Shown here: piece by piece, positions 35,942 to 45,039 of the stretch
Numbering within the stretch: the stretch's first letter is position 1
Layout of the letters: every line of letters begins with the position of its first letter
Assembly (NCBI GenBank): GCA_041687095.1
Contig: JAWLCQ010000003.1
Span: 1 to 64,000 of the forward strand
Direction of reading: 5' to 3'
DNA from: JAWLCQ01 sp041687095
Lineage (GTDB): Bacteria > Planctomycetota > Phycisphaerae > SM23-33
Length of the DNA: 64,000 bases
The notes under the pieces: model-generated
Told to the model about the DNA's origin: nothing
Databases searched by the model: none
Seen by the model: only the letters and a program-made list of their open reading frames with translations
Made by a program: the position numbers and the translations under genes

Positions 35942-36042
35942 GACGGCCGCGGACAAAGCCGACATTCGGCGACAAGCCTCGGCGCGGCCGAATGCCGGAC
36001 GGTTCTGCCTGGCGGCGGGGCTAACGGACGCAGGAGAACGGA

Positions 36043-36696
36043 ATGACCACCAGCGAAAACCATACAGGCAAGCGGGAGGCGATCCTCGCGGCGGCCGAAC
36101 GGGTCTTCGGGCAAAGCGGCTATGCCGCCGCCACCGTCGACGCCGTCGCCGCCGAGGCGGGGGTCGCCAAGGGCAGCGTCTACAACTACTTCAAGAGCAA
36201 GGAGGCCCTCTTCCACGAGGTCTTCCTCGCCACCGTCGAGGTCGCCGAGGCCGAACTCGCCCGCATCACCGACGCGCCCGGGACCGCTGCCGAGAAAATC
36301 GGCCGGGGACTGGAGTTCTGGCACGAACGGCTGGAGCGGTTCCTGGGCATCGGGCGGATGGTAATCGAGGCCTGGTCCGTCGCCGCCGGCGAGAACAGCC
36401 AGGGCCAGCTCACCAGTGCTCTTCGCCGCGGGTACGACGGGCCCACGCGGTTCCTCGAGGAGATCATCCGCCAGGGCGTGGCGAGCGGGGAGTTCCGCTC
36501 GGACATCGAACCGCCCGTCGCCGCCAACCTCATAGACGCACTGCTCGATGGGGTCATGCTCCAGGTCATCCTGGGCGTCCGCCCGCGCGTGGACGCCGTC
36601 GCCCTGGGCCAGATGCGTAATGCCATTCTCGCGGCACTTCGCGGCCCCGCGCCCCAGTCCATCCGTGAGACCGTTCGCTCGGAAGAGGGAGTCTGA
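36043..36696 (+). CDS. TetR/AcrR-family repressor of the adjacent RND pump
   Basis: The 217-residue product has an N-terminal TetR DNA-binding domain: REAILAAAERVFGQSGYAAATVDAVAAEAGVAKGSVYNYFKSKEAL in sequence, with the HTH at about residues 33-52. A helical ligand-binding domain follows. It directly precedes the efflux genes, with 1 base to the next start. Two matching palindromes upstream suggest it represses its own operon and is released by a pump substrate. The start is an ATG after AGGAGAACGGA. Confidence 0.92.
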   Translation: MTTSENHTGKREAILAAAERVFGQSGYAAATVDAVAAEAGVAKGSVYNYFKSKEALFHEVFLATVEVAEAELARITDAPGTAAEKIGRGLEFWHERLERFLGIGRMVIEAWSVAAGENSQGQLTSALRRGYDGPTRFLEEIIRQGVASGEFRSDIEPPVAANLIDALLDGVMLQVILGVRPRVDAVALGQMRNAILAALRGPAPQSIRETVRSEEGV

Positions 36697-36697
36697 C

Positions 36698-38029
36698 ATG
36701 AGCCGTAAGACACAGCATTCCAAGGGGTTCCTGTTCCGCCTCGTGCCGCTGGCGATCGTGGTGTCGTTCCTCGGCGGGGTGGTGGCCGTCGGGACCCTCC
36801 TGCCCAAGCGCGACACCGACGCCGCCCCGCAGGAGCGCCCGCCCGTGAACGTCCAGATCCAGGTCGTCGAGCCCCTCCCGACGCTGGCCGATGAGTTCAC
36901 CCTCAACGCCGGCGTCGAGCCCCTTGCCGTCGTCACCCTCGCCGCCGAAGTCGCCGGCCGCGTCGAGGCCTACGCCGGCAAACACGATCCCCCCACCCCC
37001 AACGGGATCCCCGCGTGGAACGGCTCGGGCATCGCCGACCGCGGAGCGCCCATCGACGAGGGCGATCGCGTCACCGCCGGACAGCCCCTGGTGTACCTCA
37101 ACACCGAACTCCTCCGCGCCGACCGCGACCAGGCGGCCGCCCAACTCGAGTACGACCTCCGCGACCTCGAGACCACTGAGAAGCTCCTGGAACGCAACGT
37201 CGCCACGCCCCTGGAGGTCGAGCAGAAGCGCACCGCCGTCAACCGCTCCCGCGCCACCCTCGCCTCCGCCGACGCCCGCCTCCGCCGCACCGCCATCCAC
37301 GCCCCCGTCCCCGGGCGGCTGAACCGGCTGCTCGTGGAGGAGGGCGAGTACGTCTCCCCCGGCACGCCCGTCGCCGAGATCGTCGATACCGATACCGTCA
37401 AGGTCGTCGTGGACGTGCCCGAGCGGGACATCCCCTTCCTGCGCACGGGCGACCGCGGGCGGATCCTCGACCTCCTCGGGGACAACCGCGACCGCGTGGG
37501 CGAGATCACCTACATCAGCGAAACCGCCGATCCCGGCACGCGGACGACGCGGATCGAGATGAGCGTCGACAACCGCGACGCCAAGCTCCGCGCCGGACAG
37601 ATCGTCCGCGTCCGCCTCAAGCGCCGTGACCTGCAGGACGTCGTCATGATCCCCCTCAAGGCCGTCATCCCCTGGGAGCAGGACCTGGCGGGGACGCTGG
37701 GCGGCACGACGCCGGCGTACACCGTCTACATCGAGCGCAACGGCCAGGCCGAGCGGAGGGACATCGAGATCGACATCCGCTTTGTTCGCGGCGATCAGGT
37801 GCGGGTGCTGAAGGGCCTGGAGGCGGGCGATCGCCTCATCGTTTCGGGCCACCGCCTCGTCGGGCCCGGGCAGGTCGTGAAGGTGCAAGCCCTCGACGCA
37901 CCGCCCGCGCCGGACGCCCTCGCCGCACCGCAGGCCCTGCCCGCGACCGCACCGGGGACGGACGCCCACACCCCCCCGGTCCTCGGCGTGGGACAGGCCG
38001 CCCCCCCAGCGCCGGAGGCAACGAGGTAG
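36698..38029 (+). CDS. RND efflux periplasmic adaptor (membrane fusion protein)
   Basis: The 443-residue product has an N-terminal anchor (FLFRLVPLAIVVSFLGGVVAV), then a lipoyl/barrel-sandwich half (VTLAAEVAGRVEAYAG). A short helical hairpin (RDQAAAQLEYDLRDLETTEKL) and the second lipoyl half (HAPVPGRLNRLLVEEGEYV) follow. Beta-barrel and membrane-proximal domains complete the HlyD/AcrA architecture. It bridges the RND pump to an outer-membrane factor. No outer-membrane TolC-like gene is in the window, so that part must be supplied elsewhere. The C-terminal 50 residues are Pro/Ala-rich and probably disordered. Confidence 0.92.
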   Translation: MSRKTQHSKGFLFRLVPLAIVVSFLGGVVAVGTLLPKRDTDAAPQERPPVNVQIQVVEPLPTLADEFTLNAGVEPLAVVTLAAEVAGRVEAYAGKHDPPTPNGIPAWNGSGIADRGAPIDEGDRVTAGQPLVYLNTELLRADRDQAAAQLEYDLRDLETTEKLLERNVATPLEVEQKRTAVNRSRATLASADARLRRTAIHAPVPGRLNRLLVEEGEYVSPGTPVAEIVDTDTVKVVVDVPERDIPFLRTGDRGRILDLLGDNRDRVGEITYISETADPGTRTTRIEMSVDNRDAKLRAGQIVRVRLKRRDLQDVVMIPLKAVIPWEQDLAGTLGGTTPAYTVYIERNGQAERRDIEIDIRFVRGDQVRVLKGLEAGDRLIVSGHRLVGPGQVVKVQALDAPPAPDALAAPQALPATAPGTDAHTPPVLGVGQAAPPAPEATR

Positions 38030-38033
38030 CCCC

Positions 38034-41000
38034 ATGATCCTCTCCAATGCCGCCCTCAAGAACCGCACCACCGTCGCGGTGCTGATCCTCATCATCGCCG
38101 TCGCCGGCATCTCGAGCTACGCCACGCTCCCGCGCGAGAGCGCCCCCGACGTCAAGATCCCCTACATCCTCATCAGCACGACCCACCAGGGCGTCGCCCC
38201 CGAGGACATCGAGAACACCATCACCAAGGAGATCGAGAAGGAACTCTCCGGCCTCAAGGGCCTCAAGGAGTTCACCTCCTCCTCCTCCGAGGGCATGTCG
38301 TTCATCAAGGTCGAGTTCGACCCCGACATCGACATCGACGACGCCCTGCAGCGCGTGAAGGACAAGGTGGACCTGGCGAAGGTCAACCTCCCCCTCGACG
38401 CCGACGAGCCCGTCGTCAGCGAGCTGAACATCTCCGAGATGCCCATCATGATGATCAGCATCTCCGGGCCGATCTCCCCCGTCCGCCTCAAGGGCATCGC
38501 GGAACTGCTCGAAGACTACATCGAGAGCATCCCCGGGGTGCTGGGCGTGGACATCCACGGCGCGCTGGAGCGCGAGATCCGCATCGAGATGGACCCCGAC
38601 CGCGTGGCCGCCTACGGACTGACCCTGCCGGAACTGCTCAAGCTCATCCCGTCGGAGAACGTGAACGTCTCGGCGGGCGGGCTGGAGACGGAGGGCATGA
38701 AGTTCAACGTCCGCGTCCCGGCGGAGTTCACCAACCCCGAGGAGGTGGACCGCCTGCTGCTGACGGTGCGGGACGGCAAGCCCATCTACCTCTCCGACGT
38801 CGCCCGCGTGCGGGACACGTTCGAGGACCGCGGCAGCTACTCCCGCCTGAACGGGCAGCCCTCCCTCACCGTCGCCGTCCGCAAGCGCACCGGGGCGAAC
38901 ATCGTCGACATCGCCACGCAAGTGAAGGCCGTGCTCGCCGAGTTCCGCACGCAGGCCCCCCAGGGCGTGCAGCTCGAAACCGTCATGGACCGCTCCGACG
39001 ACATCAACATGATGGTCCGCGACCTCGAGAACAACATCGCCTCCGCCCTCATCCTCGTGGTCCTGGTGCTGGTGCTGTTCATGGGCCTGCGGACCAGCAT
39101 GATCGTGGCGGCCGCCATCCCCCTGAGCATGCTCATGAGCTTCGCGGTCCTGCAGGCGATGGGCGTGACGCTGAACATGGTCGTGCTGTTCTCCCTCATC
39201 CTCGCCCTGGGCATGCTGGTGGACAACGCCATCGTCATCGTCGAGAACATCTACCGTTACCGCGAGATGGGACACGGGCGGATCGAAGCGGCGATGAAGG
39301 GCACGGGCGAGGTCGCCTGGCCGGTCATCACGTCCACGGCGACGACGGTGGCGGCCTTCGCGCCGCTGCTGTTCTGGCCCGGGATCATGGGCGAGTTCAT
39401 GAGCTACCTGCCCCTGACCGTCATCGTCGTGCTCACCTGTTCACTGTTCGTGGCCCTGATCATCACCCCGGTGATGTCCTCGATCTTCCTGGGCGGGGTG
39501 CGGCCGCGACCCGTCGAGGCGCGGGAGTCCCGCTTCACCGGCGCCTACCGCCGCCTGCTCACCGTGGCCATGCACCACCGCGCCACGACGCTGATCCTCT
39601 CGTTCCTCCTGCTCGCCGGAGTGTTCATTGCGTACGGCAAGCGGTCGCGGGGCATCGAGCTGTTCCCCGACCCCGACCCCGCCGAGGCCGTCGTCAACCT
39701 CCGCGCCCCGCAGGGCACGAACATCCGCGAGAGCGACCGCCTCACCCGCGCAGTCGAGCAGGCCGTCGAGCGCTTCCGCCGCAACCCCGACGGGACGACC
39801 GCCATCGACCACATCGTCGCCAACGTCGGGTCCGGCAGCGGCGATGCGCTGTTCGGGGGCGAGAGCGGCCCCCACGTGGGCAACCTCACCCTCGTCTTCC
39901 CCGACTACGAGGACCGCGCCCGCCCCTCCGCCGAACTCATCCAGGAGATCCGCGCCGCCCTCACCGACATCACCGGGGCGGAGGTCAAGGTCGAGAGGCA
40001 GGAGCACGGCCCGCCCACGGGGTCGGCCGTCACCGTCCGCATCATCGGGGACGACCTGCGGAGGCTCGAGGCGGTCAGCGAGCAGGCACGGCAACTGCTG
40101 GCCGACGTGCCCAACCTGGTGAACCTGCGAAGCGACCTGGAGGCCGCCCGCCCCGAGCTGTCCTTCCGCATCGACCGCGAGCGGGCCATGCTGCTGGGCG
40201 TGAACACCCAGGTGGTGGGCCAGTTCCTCAAGACGGCCGTCCTGGGCATGAAGGTCGGGGACTTCCGCGAGTTCAACGACGAGTACGACATCGTCCTGCG
40301 GCTCCCGGAGTCGCAGCGGGTGAACATCGAGGATCTGCTCCGCCTCCGCGTGCCCAACGCATCGGGCCAATCCGTCCCGCTGAGTTCGCTGGGCAACTTC
40401 GAGTACCGCCCCGGGCTGGGGACCATCCACCGCCTGGACCAGAAGCGCATCGTGACGCTCACGGGCGACGCGGAGGGGCGGCTGGGCCCGGAGGTCCTCA
40501 AGGACGCCCGCGCCCGCCTGGACACGGGGCTCAAGGTCCCTGCGGGCGTCGAGGTCCGCTACGCGGGCGAGAAGGAGGAGCAGGACAAGGCCGGCAGCTT
40601 CCTGATGAAGGCGGGCATCCTGGCGATCCTGCTCATCCTCGCCATCCTCGTCACGCAGTTCAACGCGATGTCGGTCCCGCTGATCATCATGACCACGGTC
40701 ATCCTCTCGACCGTCGGGGTCTTCGTCGGTCTGATGGTGCTGGATCTGCCGTTCGGGATCGTCATGACGGGCGTGGGCGTGATCTCGCTGGCGGGCGTGG
40801 TGGTCAATAACGCCATCGTGCTCCTGGACTACACGCGGCAGTTGCAGCGCGACGGGATGGAACTGGTCGAGGCGGCCATCCAGGCGGGCGTGACCCGCCT
40901 CCGCCCCGTGCTCCTGACGGCCGGGACGACCATCCTGGGCCTGCTGCCGATGGTGACGGGCGTGAGCGTGGACTTCCACACGTTCACCCTCGCCACGCGG

Positions 41001-41213
41001 AGCGAGTCCACGGAGTGGTGGAAATCGATGGCCGCCGCCGTGATCTTCGGTCTGGCGTTCGCGACGCTGCTGACGCTCGTGGTCGTCCCGTCGTTCTACG
41101 TCATGCTCCAGCGGGCGGCGATGAAGCTGGGGCTGGGCAAGGTGCGGAAGGCGGACGAGATGGAGGCACAGCGGCCCCCCGAACCCGTAGCGGTCCCCAC
41201 CGGAGTGGAGTGA
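38034..41213 (+). CDS. RND-family efflux permease
   Basis: The 1059-residue product has the AcrB/MexB-type plan: twelve spans in two halves, each half with a large periplasmic loop. Visible signatures are the N-terminal ALKNRTTVAVLILIIAVAGI, the TM4 proton-relay motif GMLVDNAIVIVENIYR and its counterpart GVVVNNAIVLLDYTR in the second half. It exports compounds using the proton gradient, together with the adaptor encoded 4 bases upstream. The C-terminal half contains a segment (ATRSESTEWWKSMAAAVIFGL) in which the pump signature continues normally. Substrates cannot be predicted. Confidence 0.95.
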   Translation: MILSNAALKNRTTVAVLILIIAVAGISSYATLPRESAPDVKIPYILISTTHQGVAPEDIENTITKEIEKELSGLKGLKEFTSSSSEGMSFIKVEFDPDIDIDDALQRVKDKVDLAKVNLPLDADEPVVSELNISEMPIMMISISGPISPVRLKGIAELLEDYIESIPGVLGVDIHGALEREIRIEMDPDRVAAYGLTLPELLKLIPSENVNVSAGGLETEGMKFNVRVPAEFTNPEEVDRLLLTVRDGKPIYLSDVARVRDTFEDRGSYSRLNGQPSLTVAVRKRTGANIVDIATQVKAVLAEFRTQAPQGVQLETVMDRSDDINMMVRDLENNIASALILVVLVLVLFMGLRTSMIVAAAIPLSMLMSFAVLQAMGVTLNMVVLFSLILALGMLVDNAIVIVENIYRYREMGHGRIEAAMKGTGEVAWPVITSTATTVAAFAPLLFWPGIMGEFMSYLPLTVIVVLTCSLFVALIITPVMSSIFLGGVRPRPVEARESRFTGAYRRLLTVAMHHRATTLILSFLLLAGVFIAYGKRSRGIELFPDPDPAEAVVNLRAPQGTNIRESDRLTRAVEQAVERFRRNPDGTTAIDHIVANVGSGSGDALFGGESGPHVGNLTLVFPDYEDRARPSAELIQEIRAALTDITGAEVKVERQEHGPPTGSAVTVRIIGDDLRRLEAVSEQARQLLADVPNLVNLRSDLEAARPELSFRIDRERAMLLGVNTQVVGQFLKTAVLGMKVGDFREFNDEYDIVLRLPESQRVNIEDLLRLRVPNASGQSVPLSSLGNFEYRPGLGTIHRLDQKRIVTLTGDAEGRLGPEVLKDARARLDTGLKVPAGVEVRYAGEKEEQDKAGSFLMKAGILAILLILAILVTQFNAMSVPLIIMTTVILSTVGVFVGLMVLDLPFGIVMTGVGVISLAGVVVNNAIVLLDYTRQLQRDGMELVEAAIQAGVTRLRPVLLTAGTTILGLLPMVTGVSVDFHTFTLATRSESTEWWKSMAAAVIFGLAFATLLTLVVVPSFYVMLQRAAMKLGLGKVRKADEMEAQRPPEPVAVPTGVE

Positions 41214-41221
41214 CCGTCCGC

Positions 41222-42052
41222 CTACTGCCCCAGCAGGTTGTTCAGCGCGTCCTGGGCGGTCTTGCGGGCATCCTTGGCGAGGTTGGGGTCGATGGACCGT
41301 TCGGCCTGGTCGAGCAGCTTCTGGGCCTCGGGGCCGGCGGCGGCGTGGACCTGGGACTCCAGGTTCGCCAACAGGTTCGCCGGCAGGCGGCCCTCGCCCT
41401 TCTCCAGCAGCGCCTCCATGACGGCCGGGACGATCCGCGACAGCAGTTCGCCCATCGCCACGCCCGATCCATCCGACGACACGCCGCTCAGGACGACCTC
41501 GGGCACGCGGACGGTGATCTTCTGGCCCGCCCCGGTCTCCGGCAGCAGGTGGAACGTGCCCGTGACGTTGCGGATGACGATGCGGTCCACCTTCACCCGC
41601 TTGCCGGGCTGGTCCTCTTCGGGCACGGGGGCCTCCTCGCGCCCGCCCTGCCCGCCGAACCGCTGGAGGCTCTCCAGGATCTTCCCTACGTTCGTCCCGT
41701 CCAGCCGCTGCACGATCTGCACGTCCAGCCCGTCGAGTTCGAATTTCGAGACCTCTACCGTGTCCCCGAAGAGGCTCGCGGGGCGAAGGGCGAGGTCGAA
41801 GCGGCCGGTCTGGAGGGCGTGCTCGCCCTCGAACCCCGCGGGGTTGGCCACGCGGAGGCCGTCCATCGTCAGCGTGCCCTGCAGCAGCGAGAGCGTGAGT
41901 TCCTTGACGGTCGTGGGCACGCCCATCGCGTACGAGCCCCCCTGCTCCACGCCGGTCTTGGCGAGGGAATCGGCGAAGTACCACGCGGCCGCGACGGCGA
42001 GGACGACAAGAACCACCAGCGTGACGATCAGACGAGCGATGAATTTGATCAT
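41222..42052 (-). CDS. AsmA-like membrane-anchored protein
   Basis: The 276-residue product has one N-terminal span (IARLIVTLVVLVVLAVAAAWYF) followed by a periplasmic domain. Its TLTMDGLRVANPAGFEGEHAL and VSKFELDGLDVQIVQR segments match the AsmA/DUF748 style. Such proteins are linked to phospholipid transport or outer-membrane homeostasis in other bacteria. It is short for the family, so it may be only an N-terminal AsmA domain. The ATG follows AAGGAGCCCGCTC. It converges with the RND permease gene with an 8-base gap. Confidence 0.75.
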   Translation of the reverse strand: MIKFIARLIVTLVVLVVLAVAAAWYFADSLAKTGVEQGGSYAMGVPTTVKELTLSLLQGTLTMDGLRVANPAGFEGEHALQTGRFDLALRPASLFGDTVEVSKFELDGLDVQIVQRLDGTNVGKILESLQRFGGQGGREEAPVPEEDQPGKRVKVDRIVIRNVTGTFHLLPETGAGQKITVRVPEVVLSGVSSDGSGVAMGELLSRIVPAVMEALLEKGEGRLPANLLANLESQVHAAAGPEAQKLLDQAERSIDPNLAKDARKTAQDALNNLLGQ

Positions 42053-42336
42053 GAGCGGGCTCCTTGGCTGCGTTCGAAACCAACGTGCCACAGTATACGC
42101 CCCTGACCTGTTCCCGGGGCGCCCAAACGCCGCGGCTCGTAGTGGACCGTCTACCCCGAAGCACAGCGCTGGGTGCCGCAAAGTACAGCGCTGGGTGCCG
42201 TGGTTTGCGGAGCGCAGCGGAGCAACCACGCCAAGCCAACGCGGCTTTTGAGCATAGGCGGTGTACCAGGGCGCGCACGCGGCTGCGCTTCGCTCCGTGC
42301 GTGCCCTACCCTTGTCCCGTGCGTGCCCACCCGCCG
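42053..42336. other. Intergenic repeat cluster
   Basis: This region contains two 20-bp direct repeats (42159-42178 and 42181-42200, AAG[C/T]ACAGCGCTGGGTGCCG). The second runs into a 33-bp palindrome (42198-42230). A further REP-like hairpin (GGGCGCGCACG ... CGTGCGTGCCC) lies near 42270-42310. No gene was seen. Confidence 0.6.
42198..42230 (+). repeat. 33-bp dispersed palindrome, copy 2
   Basis: CCGTGGTTTGCGGAGCGCAG-CGGAGCAACCACG. It is the same element as copies at 12071, 50563 and 61766, differing at a few central positions. Confidence 0.8.
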
Positions 42337-43734
42337 TCAGAACGAGAACGCTTGCCCGGGGGCCGGGATGCGGGCGTTGCGGCAGCCGGCGGAGGCGAGA
42401 AGGCTTTGCATGGCGTGCAGTTGGGTGGTCTCCCCATGCACCGCGAAGGCCGTGTCGAGCTTGGCCGCCCCGGGCGCCAGGATCCGCTGGAAGTCGTCCA
42501 TGTCCGCATGGGCGCTGAACCCGTTGAGGATCTGCACCTCGGCGAGGAGCTTGTAGGTCCGCCCGAAGATCCGCAGCTCCTCCACCCGCTCCACGATCCG
42601 CCGCCCCAGCGTGTGCTGCGCCTGGTAGCCCACGATGACCACGGTGTTCCGCTCGTTCCCGATGTTGTTCTTGAGGTGGTGCAGGATCCGCCCCGCCTCG
42701 CACATCCCACTCGCCGAGATGATCACGCACGGGTCGGGGCGGCCGTGCAGGCTCTTGGACATGGAGACGTCCGAGACGTACGTCACGATCCCGTCCCCGA
42801 AGATGTCGCCCTCGGACCGCCAGAAGTCCTGCGCCTCGGCGTCGTAGCACTCGGGGTGGCCCGCGAACACGCCGGTGGCGTTGGTGCTCAGGGGCGAGTC
42901 GACGTAGATCGGCAGCGGATCGAGCAGGCCCTGGGCGATGGCGAGCGTGAGGTAGTACACGATGTTCTGCGTCCGCCCCACGCTGAAGGCGGGGATGATG
43001 ACCTTGCCCCCGCGCTGGCGGGTCTTGTTGATGATCCGCACCAGGTCCGCCTGCATCTGCCCGGGGTTCTCGTGGCGGCGATGGGCGTAGGTGCTCTCGG
43101 TGATCAGCACGTCCGCGGCGGGCAGGGGGTTGGCGGGATCGCGGAGAATGGGCATCTCGAAGCGGCCGAGGTCGCCCGTGTACAGGATCCGCGCCCCGCC
43201 CCAGAACCCGCCCGTCTCGATCAGCAGCATCGCCGAGCCCAGGATGTGCCCCGCCTCCAGGAACGTCACGCGACAGCCGTCGGCGAAATCGATGGGCTCG
43301 TTGTACTCCACCCCGCGGAACAGCGGTTCGCTGGCGCGGGCGTCGTCGAGGGTATACAGGGGCTCGATGTGCTCGGCACGGCTGCGGGCGCGCTTCTCGT
43401 TCCAGTACCGCGCATCTTCCTCCTGGATATGGGCGCTGTCGGCGAGGAGGAACTTGCACAGGTCCGCCGTCGCCGCCGTGCAGTAGACCGGGCCGCGGAA
43501 GCCCTTGGACACCAGCAGCGGAATCCGCCCGCTGTGATCGATGTGGGCGTGGGACAGGAGGATCCCGTCGAGGTCCTTGGGGGGGATGGGCAGGGCGGTG
43601 TTCATCTCCCGCGACCAGTCCCGCCGCCCCTGAAACAGCCCGCAGTCCAAGGCGAACGTCTTGCCCTTCACGCGCAGCAGGTGCATGGACCCCGTCACCG
43701 TCTCGGCCGCCCCGAAGAACTCCAGTTCCGCCAT
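42337..43734 (-). CDS. Metallo-beta-lactamase/beta-CASP nuclease (RNA-processing exonuclease-like)
   Basis: The 465-residue product has the MBL metal motif SHAHIDHSG (His62, His64, Asp66, His67) and the later AGHILGSAM histidine. Beta-CASP features follow: GGKVIIPAFSVGRTQNIVYYL, ISASGMCEAGRILHHL and NGFSAHADM. This matches the CPSF73-like/RNA exonuclease group that processes RNA 3' ends. Bacterial members may act on mRNA; the target here is unknown. The ATG follows GGGAAGGATCGA. The beta-CASP motifs make a lactonase or hydrolase role less likely. Confidence 0.9.
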   Translation of the reverse strand: MAELEFFGAAETVTGSMHLLRVKGKTFALDCGLFQGRRDWSREMNTALPIPPKDLDGILLSHAHIDHSGRIPLLVSKGFRGPVYCTAATADLCKFLLADSAHIQEEDARYWNEKRARSRAEHIEPLYTLDDARASEPLFRGVEYNEPIDFADGCRVTFLEAGHILGSAMLLIETGGFWGGARILYTGDLGRFEMPILRDPANPLPAADVLITESTYAHRRHENPGQMQADLVRIINKTRQRGGKVIIPAFSVGRTQNIVYYLTLAIAQGLLDPLPIYVDSPLSTNATGVFAGHPECYDAEAQDFWRSEGDIFGDGIVTYVSDVSMSKSLHGRPDPCVIISASGMCEAGRILHHLKNNIGNERNTVVIVGYQAQHTLGRRIVERVEELRIFGRTYKLLAEVQILNGFSAHADMDDFQRILAPGAAKLDTAFAVHGETTQLHAMQSLLASAGCRNARIPAPGQAFSF

Positions 43735-44178
43735 TCGATCCTTCCCTTCTGTACTGCACCGCGGCTCGGCCGTGGGATGGCCATAGTGTACCGCATCGCC
43801 CCCCCGCCTGTCAGCGCGAAGCCCGGGCCTGCGGAGCACAAGCCTGCGGAACGCGGACCTGCGAAGCACGGGACTGCGGAGCGCGGGCCTGCTGTTGGTA
43901 TCGGTTCGTCCCCGGAAGGACCTGAACCCGCTCTCGGCCGATGAAAACTCCTCTCCCCGCGGGCAAGACCTTTTTCCCCTCGGAAAACGCCCCCTCCACC
44001 CGCACAGGAACCCCTCTCCCCCCGGGGAGAGGATGTCGCGCAGCGACAGGTGAGGGGGCCCTTCGACCACCAGCACGGTCAGAAGCTTGCGGAAATCAAT
44101 GCCCACGGGACAAGCCCTGCAAGGGCGGTCCCGTGGGACGGTCCAGACCAACCAAACGGTCCCGATCCATCATCCACG
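43735..44178. other. Intergenic region with a 15-bp tandem repeat
   Basis: No gene is supported. At 43813-43894 about five 15-bp units of type CCTGCGGAGCACGGG occur in tandem, giving period-5 peptides in every frame. The rest is GC-rich non-coding sequence. Confidence 0.5.
43813..43894. repeat. 15-bp tandem repeat (minisatellite)
   Basis: The units begin at 43828, 43843, 43858, 43873 and (partial) 43888, with a degenerate unit before. The consensus is CCTGCGGAGCACGGG. One frame reads as LRxxx pentapeptides, but with no gene context. Confidence 0.7.
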
Positions 44179-45000
44179 CTACCGCACGGGTCCGATCAGA
44201 TAGCTGTCGTTGGGGTCGGTGTGATTCTCAATCCCCATCACCCCCGCCCGCGAGGGTCCGCCGGCCGAGTAGATGTTGTCACCGTCCACGCCCACGTCGG
44301 CGCGGTCGGACTTGCCGATGGTGACGCTCGCGCGGAGGAAGTGGATCTGCCCCTCTCGCGCATGGTTGCGGCTGAGGCCCGCCAGGCGCGTCCGTTCATC
44401 CATCGAGTTTGACCAGTCGGGAGGGGTCCAGGTGGCGGCGTCATACACGGGGGTCTTGTCGGCAGCGAAGATGGCATCTCCCGTCAGCGAATCCGTCAGG
44501 CCCTGGACGTACTGACCGTCCTGCCGACGAAGCGGGGCCTGCCACGAGTAGCTCAGGTTCACAGGGCGTGAGAAATCCCACTTGTACGCACCGGAAACCT
44601 GCCGGGTGTCCTCATCCGCCGTGGCGTCACGGACGGCGGGACAGATGAACATCCGTTTAGGGTGTCCGGAGCGCAGGAGCAGGAACGGTAACGCGCTGAC
44701 AGAGCGGTCGCCCCCCGCCGCCGGATCGATGGTCGCATTCGTGCCCGTCGGGGCCGTCTCCCAGGCGTCCGTGCCGACGATCCACGGAAACCCGTCGTCG
44801 TTGTCTTCCTGATATATCGCAAGGGCTTTGCCCATCCCGTGGAGGTTCGTCATGCACAGGGCGGCTGGGGGCATCTGCTTTGCCCGCCTAAACACGTACA
44901 TGCCCACCGCCGTCAGCACGGCGATGAGCACGAGCACAATCCCCACTTCCACCAGCGTGAACCCGTGTCGGACCCGCCAATCGTGCCCACATCTCGACAT
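44179..45000 (-). CDS. Pseudopilin-like protein (paralogue C)
   Basis: The 273-residue product has a good prepilin signal: VRHG|FTLVEVGIVLVLIAVLTAVGMY with Glu at +5. The globular domain shares with the two upstream paralogues the blocks CMTNLHGMGKALAIYQEDNDD, LSYSWQAPLRR, RNHAREGQIHFLRASVTI and the end GIENHTDPNDSYLIGPVR. It is the last of three tandem genes, 39 bases after the previous one. The ATG follows GCGAGGAGAGGCC. Export and assembly by a type II-like system is predicted. Confidence 0.8.
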   Translation of the reverse strand: MSRCGHDWRVRHGFTLVEVGIVLVLIAVLTAVGMYVFRRAKQMPPAALCMTNLHGMGKALAIYQEDNDDGFPWIVGTDAWETAPTGTNATIDPAAGGDRSVSALPFLLLRSGHPKRMFICPAVRDATADEDTRQVSGAYKWDFSRPVNLSYSWQAPLRRQDGQYVQGLTDSLTGDAIFAADKTPVYDAATWTPPDWSNSMDERTRLAGLSRNHAREGQIHFLRASVTIGKSDRADVGVDGDNIYSAGGPSRAGVMGIENHTDPNDSYLIGPVR

Positions 45001-45039
45001 GGCCTCTCCTCGCACAACGCGCTGCATCAGTTCGCCCCC

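Noticed and set aside
39441..42278. Minus-strand frame of 945 codons
   Set aside because: Antisense shadow of the RND permease; the protein is low-complexity and no start site is present.
43800..43950. Pentapeptide-repeat protein fragment
   Set aside because: Only about five units, with no start, stop or domain context; recorded as a minisatellite.
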